Positions 1-4,843 of a stretch of DNA of 5,193 nt are shown piece after piece. The first letter of the stretch is position 1; each line of letters opens with the position of its first letter. The DNA comes from Novosphingobium sp. (GTDB taxonomy: Bacteria > Pseudomonadota > Alphaproteobacteria > Sphingomonadales > Sphingomonadaceae), in the NCBI GenBank assembly GCA_027490345.1, contig JAIXYF010000100.1, forward strand, positions 1 to 5,193. The letters run 5' to 3'. The notes below the pieces were generated by a model, which was not told where the DNA came from, did not search any database, and saw only the letters and a program-made list of their open reading frames with translations. Made by a program: the position numbers and the translations under genes.

Positions 1-1
1 C

Positions 2-466
2 GGGGTGAAGCGCCGCTTCACCAAGGTGGGCGAAGCGGACGGCACGACGGTAATTGACGACTACGGCCACCACCCGGTCGAGATCCGCGCCGTCCTCGCC
101 GCCGCGCGCGAGGGCGTGCAGGGCCGGGTCATTGCTGTCGTCCAGCCGCATCGCTTCACCCGCCTGCGTGATCACATGGAAGAGTTCCAGGGCGCTTTCA
201 ACGATGCCGATGTGGTCTATGCCGCCCCGGTCTATCCGGCAGGCGAGCAGCCGATCGAAGGCGTGGACAGCGCCGCGATGGTTGAAGGCATCAAGGCGCG
301 CGGCCACCGCAGCGCACACCTGATCGCGGGCGCGGATGTGCTTGCCGCCGAACTCGCGGGCGTCATCAAGCCGGGCGATATGGTCGTCTGCCTTGGCGCG
401 GGCGATATCACCAAGTGGGCGGCGGGTCTTGCCGGGGCGATTGCCAAGCAGCGGGAGGCGGCGTGA
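2..466 (+). CDS. murC: UDP-N-acetylmuramate--L-alanine ligase MurC, C-terminal part (5' truncated by window)
   Basis: MurC is the cytoplasmic ATP-dependent ligase that adds L-alanine to UDP-MurNAc, the first amino acid of the peptidoglycan stem peptide. The frame is open from base 2 and begins GVKRRFTKVGE, which in Mur ligases lies at the entry to the C-terminal domain, so the catalytic ATP-binding domain is left of the window. Visible family motifs are DDYGHHPVEI (about residues 19-28 of the visible part), the QPHRFTR block, and near the end the LGAGDI motif, followed by a short Ala/Lys-rich tail ending KQREAA. The GTG at base 5 is internal, not a start. The stop TGA (464-466) overlaps the murB GTG by 4 nt, indicating translational coupling. 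The ribosome-binding site of murB lies inside the last codons of this gene. MurC rather than MurD/E/F is supported by the HHP motif and by murB following directly. Confidence 0.96.
   Translation, partial: GVKRRFTKVGEADGTTVIDDYGHHPVEIRAVLAAAREGVQGRVIAVVQPHRFTRLRDHMEEFQGAFNDADVVYAAPVYPAGEQPIEGVDSAAMVEGIKARGHRSAHLIAGADVLAAELAGVIKPGDMVVCLGAGDITKWAAGLAGAIAKQREAA
453..458 (+). promoter_or_regulatory. Shine-Dalgarno of murB within the murC 3' end
   Basis: GGGAGG lies 4 nt before the GTG at 463, which itself overlaps the murC TGA. The spacing is slightly short but usable, and the site together with the GTGA overlap marks 463 as the probable original murB start. It competes with a second AGGAGG inside the palindromic repeat (537-542). 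Confidence 0.6.
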
Positions 467-1449
467 GCGTTCAGGCACCACCCCCAACCCCCTCCTCTGA
501 AGAGGAGGGGGCTCCCGACCTCCCCCTCCTCTTCAGAGGAGGGGGCCGGGGGGTGGTGGCCACCAAGCCGCGTGGCAAGCTGACAACTGATGCCCCGCTG
601 GCGCCGCTGGTCTGGTTCAAGTCCGGCGGCACGGCGCAGTGGCTGTTCGAGCCCAAGGACGTGGCCGACCTGCAAGACTTCCTCGCCGGTCTTGCGTCCG
701 ATGTTCCCGTCATGGCGCTGGGCCTCGGCTCCAACCTGATCGTGCGCGATGGCGGGGTGCCCGGCGTTGTCGTGCGCCTCGGCAAAGCCTTTGCCAAAGT
801 GGAGACGGTTGACGAGACCACGCTGAATTGCGGGGGCGGGGCCTCCGGAATCCTTGTCTCCTCCACCGCGCGCGATCATGGCATTGCGGGCCTTGAATTC
901 CTGCGCTCGATCCCCGGCACCGTTGGCGGCTTCGTGCGCATGAACGGCGGAGCCTATGGCCGCGAGGTCAAGGATATCCTGATCGATTGCGACGTGGTCA
1001 TCCGCTCAGGCGAGATCGTGACGCTGCCGGTGCGCGAACTCGGTTATACCTACCGCCATTCGGACCTGACCGACGGCAGCGTGGTCGTCGCCGCGCGCTT
1101 CCGGGGCCAACCGGGCGAACCCGCCGTCATCCAAGCTGAAATGGACCGCATCTCCGCCGCGCGCGAAGCCAGCCAGCCGCTGCGCAGCAAAACGGGCGGC
1201 AGCACGTTCAAGAACCCTGATGGCGGGCCAGAAATGCCCCGGGCGTGGGAACTGGTCCATCAGGCCGGTTGCCGGGGGCTGGCGCTGGGCGGGGCACAAG
1301 TTTCGGAAAAACACACGAATTTCCTCATCAACACCGGCGAGGCCACGAGCGCCGAGATCGAAGCGCTGGGCGAGGAAGTGCGGCGGCGGGTGAAGGAACA
1401 ATCGGGCGTGGAGTTGCAGTGGGAAATCCAGCGGGTGGGCAAGGCATGA
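463..1449 (+). CDS. murB: UDP-N-acetylmuramate dehydrogenase MurB, with a repeat-derived N-terminal extension
   Basis: MurB is the cytoplasmic FAD/NADPH enzyme that reduces UDP-GlcNAc-enolpyruvate to UDP-MurNAc. From GTG 463 the protein is 328 residues. Family motifs are the FAD-binding block LGLGSNLIVRDGG (87-99), RSIPGTVGGFVRMNGGAYG (148-166), YRHSDL (197-202), GGSTFKNP (245-252) with Ser247 as the likely proton donor, and a C-terminal Glu (about 321, in WEIQRVG) as the likely catalytic acid. This is the short type II form. Residues 5-32 (PPPTPSSEEEG...LLFRGGGRGVV) are encoded by a palindromic repeat and resemble no part of MurB. Without them the length is about 300, normal for the family. 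The start at 463 is favoured by the GTGA overlap with murC and GGGAGG at 453-458. GTG 553 or 556, behind the repeat's own AGGAGG, is a real alternative that would give a 298- or 297-residue protein. The stop overlaps ddl as ATGA. Confidence 0.93.
   Translation: MSVQAPPPTPSSEEEGAPDLPLLFRGGGRGVVATKPRGKLTTDAPLAPLVWFKSGGTAQWLFEPKDVADLQDFLAGLASDVPVMALGLGSNLIVRDGGVPGVVVRLGKAFAKVETVDETTLNCGGGASGILVSSTARDHGIAGLEFLRSIPGTVGGFVRMNGGAYGREVKDILIDCDVVIRSGEIVTLPVRELGYTYRHSDLTDGSVVVAARFRGQPGEPAVIQAEMDRISAAREASQPLRSKTGGSTFKNPDGGPEMPRAWELVHQAGCRGLALGGAQVSEKHTNFLINTGEATSAEIEALGEEVRRRVKEQSGVELQWEIQRVGKA
476..558. repeat. Double-hairpin palindromic repeat inside the 5' end of murB
   Basis: The element consists of two perfect hairpins in mutual inverted orientation. 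The left one (488-511) has arms CCCCCTCCTCT and AGAGGAGGGGG around GA. The right one (522-545) has the same arms around TC. They are separated by CTCCCGACCT (512-521). Outside them lie CACCACCCCC (476-485) and its complement GGGGGGTGGTG (548-558), so the whole unit is one large inverted repeat, imperfect only at AA versus CC next to the outer arms and by one C/G of length. Symmetry continues weakly to 474-561. No arm has drifted, which suggests recent insertion or recent copying. The architecture resembles BIME/REP-type dispersed repeats. There is no transposase, so if mobile it is non-autonomous. It stays open in the murB frame. The frame with codons starting at multiples of three is closed by a TGA at 498-500. 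Confidence 0.85.
537..542 (+). promoter_or_regulatory. Possible repeat-supplied Shine-Dalgarno for an alternative murB start
   Basis: A perfect AGGAGG sits in the 3' arm of the right hairpin, 10 nt before an in-frame GTG at 553 and 13 nt before GTG 556. It is paired in the predicted hairpin, so it would be available only if the stem is opened, for example by ribosomes coming from 463. An identical AGGAGG at 503-508 in the left hairpin has no in-frame start at a good distance. Confidence 0.35.
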
Positions 1450-2390
1450 GTCTCCCCAAACTTCATATCGCGGTGCTGATGGGCGGCTGGTCGAGCGAAC
1501 GCCCCGTCAGCCTCCTGTCGGGCAATGGCGTCGCCGATGCGCTGGAGGCCAAGGGCCACCGCGTGACGCGCATCGACATGGGCCGCGATGTGGCAGGAGT
1601 GCTGGCTGCAGCCGCGCCCGATGTGGTGTTCAACGCGCTGCATGGCACGCCGGGCGAGGACGGCACCGTGCAGGGGCTGATGGACCTGATGGGCCTTACC
1701 TACACGCACTCCGGCCTCGCCACTTCGGTGATTGCCATCGACAAGCAGCTGACCAAGCAGGCGCTGGTGCCCCACGGCATTCCTATGCCCGGCGGGCGCA
1801 TGGTGAAGAGCGCGGACTTGTTCGAGCGTGATCCGCTGCCACGCCCTTATGTGCTCAAGCCGGTCAACGAAGGGTCTTCGGTCGGCGTCGCCATCGTGAC
1901 GAAAGACGGCAACTACGGCGATCCGATCAATCGCGACAGCGTGGGCCCGTGGAACGCATTCGAAGAACTGCTGGCTGAACCCTTCATCCGCGGCCGCGAA
2001 CTGACGACGGCGGTGCTTGTGGACAAGGCGCTCCTCGTCACCGAACTGCGCCCCAAGTCCGGCTTCTACGATTTCGACGCCAAGTATACCGATGGCATGA
2101 CCGACCATATCTGCCCGGCGGATATCCCCGAGGATGTGGCGCAGGCCTGCAAGGATATCGCGCTGCGCGCGCACCAACTGCTGGGCTGCCGTGGCACCAG
2201 CCGCAGCGATTTTCGCTGGGATGACGAGCAAGGCGTGGAAGGCTTGTTCCTGCTGGAAGTGAACACCCAGCCGGGCATGACGCCGCTCAGCCTCGTGCCC
2301 GAACAGGCCCGCGCGCTGGGCATGGACTATGGCGATCTCGTTGAAGCCATTGTTGCCGATGCGCTTGCTGCAGCGAAGCAGGAGGCCTGA
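1446..2390 (+). CDS. ddl: D-alanine--D-alanine ligase (DdlB type)
   Basis: This cytoplasmic ATP-grasp enzyme joins two D-alanines into the dipeptide that MurF adds to the muropeptide. The product is 314 residues, close to the 306 of E. coli DdlB. Conserved elements in order are GGWSSERPVSLLSG (13-26, Glu18 at the first D-Ala site), NALHGTPGEDGTVQG (63-77), KPVNEGSSVGV (138-148, ATP lysine and the serine loop), FYDFDAKY (207-214, omega-loop Lys213/Tyr214), SRSDF (252-256, metal ligand Asp255), EVNTQPGMT (271-279, metal ligands Glu271 and Asn273) and LSLVP (281-285, Ser282). The second D-Ala ligase motif ends in Tyr as in D-Ala-D-Ala ligases rather than the Phe of D-lactate-type ligases, so a vancomycin-resistance ligase is unlikely. 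The start is ATG 1446, overlapping the murB stop as ATGA. Upstream Shine-Dalgarno character is weak (GGGTGGG at 1433-1439), fitting coupling to murB translation. The frame stays open further upstream only because of shadow coding in murB. Confidence 0.96.
   Translation: MSLPKLHIAVLMGGWSSERPVSLLSGNGVADALEAKGHRVTRIDMGRDVAGVLAAAAPDVVFNALHGTPGEDGTVQGLMDLMGLTYTHSGLATSVIAIDKQLTKQALVPHGIPMPGGRMVKSADLFERDPLPRPYVLKPVNEGSSVGVAIVTKDGNYGDPINRDSVGPWNAFEELLAEPFIRGRELTTAVLVDKALLVTELRPKSGFYDFDAKYTDGMTDHICPADIPEDVAQACKDIALRAHQLLGCRGTSRSDFRWDDEQGVEGLFLLEVNTQPGMTPLSLVPEQARALGMDYGDLVEAIVADALAAAKQEA
2380..2385 (+). promoter_or_regulatory. Shine-Dalgarno of ftsQ within the ddl 3' end
   Basis: A full-consensus AGGAGG lies 8 nt before ATG 2394, inside the last codons of ddl. 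It is the strongest unobstructed ribosome-binding site in the window and fixes the ftsQ start. Confidence 0.8.
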
Positions 2391-2393
2391 GCC

Positions 2394-3407
2394 ATGGCGC
2401 AGACCATTCGCCGGGGCGGCAAAGCGGTGCGCAAGGTGGCAGCGGCGAGCGGCACGCGGCGCAAGGTCTATGCGGCGCGGCGGCAGACCGGCTCGGTGAT
2501 TGACCAGATCATGCAGTGGATGCCTTTCAGCGAGGAAACACTGCACCGCATCGCGATGGCGGCGATCCTCGGCGGTGCGGCGGTGCTGGCATGGATCGTG
2601 GCCAGCATGGCGGGCGTGCCGCAGCTGGCCGAGGCCGAGATGGCTTATTTTGCGGCCAGATCGGGGTTTGAGGTCAAGCGGGTCGAAGTGCGCGGCGTCA
2701 ACCGCATGAACGAGCTGAAAATCTATGAGCAAGTCTTGGGCCAGCGCGATCAGGCGATGCCCCGGCTCGATATCGCCGCCTTGCGCGATGAGCTGCTCCA
2801 GCTCTCGTGGGTAAAAGATGCGCGGGTCTCGCGCCAGCTTCCGGATACGCTTGTGGTCGATGTGATCGAGCGCAGCCCCCATGCCGTGCTGCGGCGCGAC
2901 GGCAAGCTGACACTGATCGACGAGACCGGGCATCCGCTGGAAGCGGTGAGCCCGGCCAAGGCCAAGGGGCTGCTCGTCCTTGCCGGCAACAAGGCCGAAG
3001 CGCGGGTGCCGGAACTGGTCCGCCTGCTCGATGCCGCGCCCGCGCTGCGCCCGCAAGTGGCGGAGGCCGAATGGATCGGCAACCGGCGCTGGAACCTGAC
3101 GTTCAAGACCCGCCAGGTGCTGGCCCTGCCCGAAGGCGAGGCCAAGTCTGCCAGCGCGCTGGTGACGTTCGCGCGGATGGACGGGGTAGACCGCCTGCTG
3201 GGCGGCAAGGTCGCCAGCTTCGATATGCGCAGCGCCGACCGGATCTACATGCGCGTGCCCGGCCGCGCCGAAGCCGTGACCGCCGCTGCGCGCGCTGATT
3301 CCGCAGCCAAGGCCCAGGCGGCCGCTGCCAAGACGGCCGCCGCCCGCAGCGCGGTCGCTTCTGCCGCACCCGCCAAGGCTTCCGGCGCCAAAGTCGGCCA
3401 GGATTGA
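2394..3407 (+). CDS. ftsQ: Cell division protein FtsQ
   Basis: FtsQ is a bitopic inner-membrane divisome protein. In the known complex it joins FtsB and FtsL and links early cytoplasmic division proteins to the septal synthase FtsW/FtsI. The 337-residue product has a very basic cytoplasmic N-terminus (about 1-35, rich in Arg/Lys), one hydrophobic segment at about 52-75 (RIAMAAILGGAAVLAWIVAS), then a periplasmic POTRA domain (about 94-160, beginning FEVKRVEVRGVNRM and ending LPDTLVVDVIERSP) and the FtsQ beta domain (about 160-290, with HAVLRRDGKLTLIDETG). Residues 291-337 form a low-complexity Ala/Lys/Ser tail beyond the folded domain. The start is ATG 2394, 3 nt after ddl and 8 nt behind AGGAGG. 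Gene order between ddl and ftsA independently supports the name. The stop lies in the loop of a hairpin that abuts the ftsA start. Confidence 0.95.
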   Translation: MAQTIRRGGKAVRKVAAASGTRRKVYAARRQTGSVIDQIMQWMPFSEETLHRIAMAAILGGAAVLAWIVASMAGVPQLAEAEMAYFAARSGFEVKRVEVRGVNRMNELKIYEQVLGQRDQAMPRLDIAALRDELLQLSWVKDARVSRQLPDTLVVDVIERSPHAVLRRDGKLTLIDETGHPLEAVSPAKAKGLLVLAGNKAEARVPELVRLLDAAPALRPQVAEAEWIGNRRWNLTFKTRQVLALPEGEAKSASALVTFARMDGVDRLLGGKVASFDMRSADRIYMRVPGRAEAVTAAARADSAAKAQAAAAKTAAARSAVASAAPAKASGAKVGQD

Positions 3408-3417
3408 AATTCTGGCC
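3396..3417 (+). promoter_or_regulatory. Hairpin spanning the ftsQ stop and abutting the ftsA ATG
   Basis: Arms GGCCAGGAT (3396-3404) and ATTCTGGCC (3409-3417) can form a 9-bp stem with one G-U pair around a four-base TGAA loop that contains the ftsQ stop codon. The 3' arm ends exactly at the base before ATG 3418. The only purine-rich candidate for an ftsA ribosome-binding site (AGGA, 3400-3403) lies within the 5' arm, 14 nt from the ATG. A coupling or occlusion role is inferred. There is no U-run, so it is not a terminator. Confidence 0.45.
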
Positions 3418-4701
3418 ATGGCAACGCCTCGCATCACCAAAGTCTTTGCCGCCGTCAATCTCGGCTCGTTTCGCGTATCGGCGATCATTGCCGGCCTGAC
3501 CGAAAGCGGCGAGATGGTGGTCATGGGCTCGGGCCATCGCCAGTCGCAGGGGATCAAGCGCGGCTATGTGACCGATATGGTTGCCGCCACGCATTCCGTG
3601 CGCGATGCGATCGAGCGGGCCGAGAAGATGGCCAATGCCAGCGTGCAGAGCGTGTGGATCGGCTGTTCGGGAGCAGGGCTGGCCAGCACCACGGCCAAAG
3701 TCGAGATGGAGATCGGCGGGCGCCGCATCGAAAGCGACGATATCGAGCACTTGCTGATTGCCGGGCGCGAGGTGATCCAGCCCGACGGGCGCACGGTGCT
3801 CCACGCTCAGCCCGCGCACTATACGCTGGACGGGGCAGACGGTGTGCCCAATCCCAAGGGCCTTCATGCCGAGAGGCTCGCGGTTGATATCCACGTGATG
3901 CTGGCCGATGGCGCGCCGGTGCGCAATCTCAAGGAAACGGTCGAGAACGCGCACTTGCGGGTTGAAACCGTGGTTGGTTCGCCGATCGCGGCGGGCCATG
4001 CCTGCCTTTCCGCCGAAGAACGCGAACTGGGTGTGGCCTTGATCGAATTCGGTGCGGAAGTGACTACGGTTTCGGTCTATTTCGGGGGCATCATGCTGGG
4101 GATGCAGGCCATCGCGTTTGGCTCGGCCGATATCACCGATGCCATCGCCTCGGCCTTCGGCATCCGGCGCCTTCAGGCCGAGCGGCTCAAGTGCATGGCA
4201 GGATCTGCTCTGGCGAGCCCGGCCGATCACCGCGAGATGGTGCCGGTCAGCGCGCCAGGCGATGCCGAACAGGGCGGTCCGCTGGCGCGCCATGCCGATG
4301 ACAAGAACCGCATTCCGCGCGCCGAACTCGTCTCGGTCATCACGCAGCAGCTGGGCATGTTCACCGATGAGGTGGGCCGCGCGCTCAAGGCACTGGGCTT
4401 CAATGGCAAGCGCGGGCAGCAAGTGGTGATCACCGGCGGCGGCGCGCAGTTGCCGGGCCTGGCAGACTATGCACAGGCGGCGTTGGGCCGCCCGGTGCGC
4501 ATTGGCTCTCCGCCCACCATGCTCGGCCTTCCGCCGGGTCATGCCACGCCCAGTTCGTCCACGCTGGTCGGCCTGATGCTCTATGCTGCAGCCGATCCGG
4601 TCGATATCCGCAAGCTCGGGCCGACATGGGGGCCTACGCAATCCTACAGTGGCATGGGCCTGATGAAGCGCGTTTACCGCGCAATGCGCGAGTATTTCTG
4701 A
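3418..4701 (+). CDS. ftsA: Cell division protein FtsA
   Basis: FtsA is the actin-like, membrane-bound anchor that ties FtsZ filaments to the cytoplasmic face of the inner membrane and signals to the divisome. The product is 427 residues, a usual length. Visible parts are the phosphate-1 strand AAVNLGSFRVSAIIAG (11-26), the SHS2/1C region (about 85-170, including KGLHAERLAVDIHV), the phosphate-2 strand VALIEFGAEVTTVSVY (206-221), the adenosine motif VITGGGAQLPGL (337-348), and a C-terminal amphipathic helix LMKRVYRAMREYF (415-427), the membrane-targeting sequence. The two phosphate loops depart from the common DIG(T/S) and DIGGGTTD patterns (Asn14 and Glu210, no GGGT), possibly a lineage trait. 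ATG 3418 is the first start in this frame after ftsQ. Its Shine-Dalgarno is weak and lies in a hairpin, so translation probably depends on ftsQ. Position before ftsZ supports the name. Confidence 0.95.
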   Translation: MATPRITKVFAAVNLGSFRVSAIIAGLTESGEMVVMGSGHRQSQGIKRGYVTDMVAATHSVRDAIERAEKMANASVQSVWIGCSGAGLASTTAKVEMEIGGRRIESDDIEHLLIAGREVIQPDGRTVLHAQPAHYTLDGADGVPNPKGLHAERLAVDIHVMLADGAPVRNLKETVENAHLRVETVVGSPIAAGHACLSAEERELGVALIEFGAEVTTVSVYFGGIMLGMQAIAFGSADITDAIASAFGIRRLQAERLKCMAGSALASPADHREMVPVSAPGDAEQGGPLARHADDKNRIPRAELVSVITQQLGMFTDEVGRALKALGFNGKRGQQVVITGGGAQLPGLADYAQAALGRPVRIGSPPTMLGLPPGHATPSSSTLVGLMLYAAADPVDIRKLGPTWGPTQSYSGMGLMKRVYRAMREYF

Positions 4702-4702
4702 T

Positions 4703-4707
4703 GAATC
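4703..4707. promoter_or_regulatory. GANTC site (GAATC), candidate CcrM methylation site
   Basis: GAATC starts two bases after the ftsA stop codon. GANTC is the target of the cell-cycle methyltransferase CcrM in most Alphaproteobacteria. Functional relevance is inferred from location. Confidence 0.4.
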
Positions 4708-4730
4708 CGTGCCTCCAGACCGTTCCTACT

Positions 4731-4739
4731 TGTGGAAAA
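4731..4739 (-). promoter_or_regulatory. DnaA-box-like 9-mer upstream of ftsZ
   Basis: TGTGGAAAA on the + strand reads TTTTCCACA on the - strand. It fits the relaxed E. coli DnaA-box consensus TTWTNCACA and differs at one base from TTATCCACA. It lies 104 nt before the ftsZ ATG and about 50 nt before the putative -10 box. DnaA is a known activator of ftsZ in Caulobacter crescentus. Binding here is inference. Confidence 0.4.
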
Positions 4740-4754
4740 ACCTGTCGAAGCTTT

Positions 4755-4759
4755 GATTC
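4755..4759. promoter_or_regulatory. GANTC site (GATTC), candidate CcrM/GcrA site
   Basis: GATTC is the second GANTC within 57 bases of the ftsA-ftsZ gap. It lies about 30 nt upstream of TACAAT (4789-4794) and overlaps the near-palindrome at 4745-4756. In Caulobacter, GANTC methylation and GcrA stimulate ftsZ transcription. Confidence 0.4.
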
Positions 4760-4792
4760 GGTGAAACGATCCGTGCCAAAGCAAACGTTACA

Positions 4793-4814
4793 ATTTCCGG
4801 GGCTCCATTTCCGG
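4793..4814 (+). repeat. Short direct repeat ATTTCCGG in the ftsZ leader
   Basis: ATTTCCGG occurs at 4793-4800 and 4807-4814, a 14-nt period, just after the putative -10 box. It may be chance or a small regulatory duplication. No known factor is assigned. Confidence 0.3.
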
Positions 4815-4833
4815 CCCCCCGCAGACCCGCACG

Positions 4834-4839
4834 GGAGAG
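4834..4839 (+). promoter_or_regulatory. Shine-Dalgarno of ftsZ
   Basis: GGAGAG lies 4 nt before ATG 4844 (core GGAG 6 nt before). It fixes the ftsZ start given below, since the frame runs off the window without a stop. Confidence 0.65.
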
Positions 4840-4843
4840 CGCT

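Larger units (their letters stand above)
4702..4843 (+). promoter_or_regulatory. ftsA-ftsZ intergenic region, probable ftsZ promoter and leader
   Basis: This 142-nt gap is the only substantial non-coding stretch and is visibly more AT-rich in its first two thirds than the genes around it. It contains TACAAT (4789-4794), a five-of-six match to a sigma-70 -10 box, but no convincing -35 box at 16-18 nt. It also holds a DnaA-box-like 9-mer, two GANTC sites, a 12-nt near-palindrome TCGAAGCTTTGA (4745-4756, one mismatched pair) overlapping the second GANTC, and an 8-nt direct repeat in the leader. A short GC stem (4799-4803 with 4814-4818) lacks a T-run, so I see no terminator and ftsA transcripts may read through. 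The promoter assignment is inferred. Confidence 0.45.

Noticed and set aside
415..462. Upstream extension of murB to ATG 415
   Set aside because: It would overlap murC by 52 nt and adds MGGGSCRGDCQAAGGG, which is a shadow of the murC C-terminus. GTG 463 has a Shine-Dalgarno and the 4-nt overlap.
488..545. Rho-independent terminator between murC and murB
   Set aside because: The stems are strong but neither is followed by a T-run, and the region is within or beside translated murB sequence.
1245..1445. Upstream extension of ddl into murB
   Set aside because: The extra residues are a frame shadow of the conserved murB C-terminus. ATG 1446 gives the normal Ddl length and the ATGA overlap.
1260..3557. 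A 765-codon open frame on the minus strand across ddl and ftsQ
   Set aside because: It lies opposite two clearly conserved genes. Its composition (His/Arg/Ala/Gly rich) is typical of antisense frames in high-GC codon-biased genes, and no domain is recognisable.
3103..4641. A 512-codon open frame on the minus strand across ftsQ and ftsA
   Set aside because: This is the same kind of shadow. ftsA on the + strand is conserved over its whole length.
4753..4794. TTGATT (4753-4758) as the -35 box paired with TACAAT (4789-4794)
   Set aside because: The spacing is 30 nt, far from the 16-18 nt needed, so the two cannot form one standard promoter.
4799..4818. Terminator after ftsA
   Set aside because: The stem is only 5 bp, is followed by C residues rather than T, and lies directly before the ftsZ ribosome-binding site.
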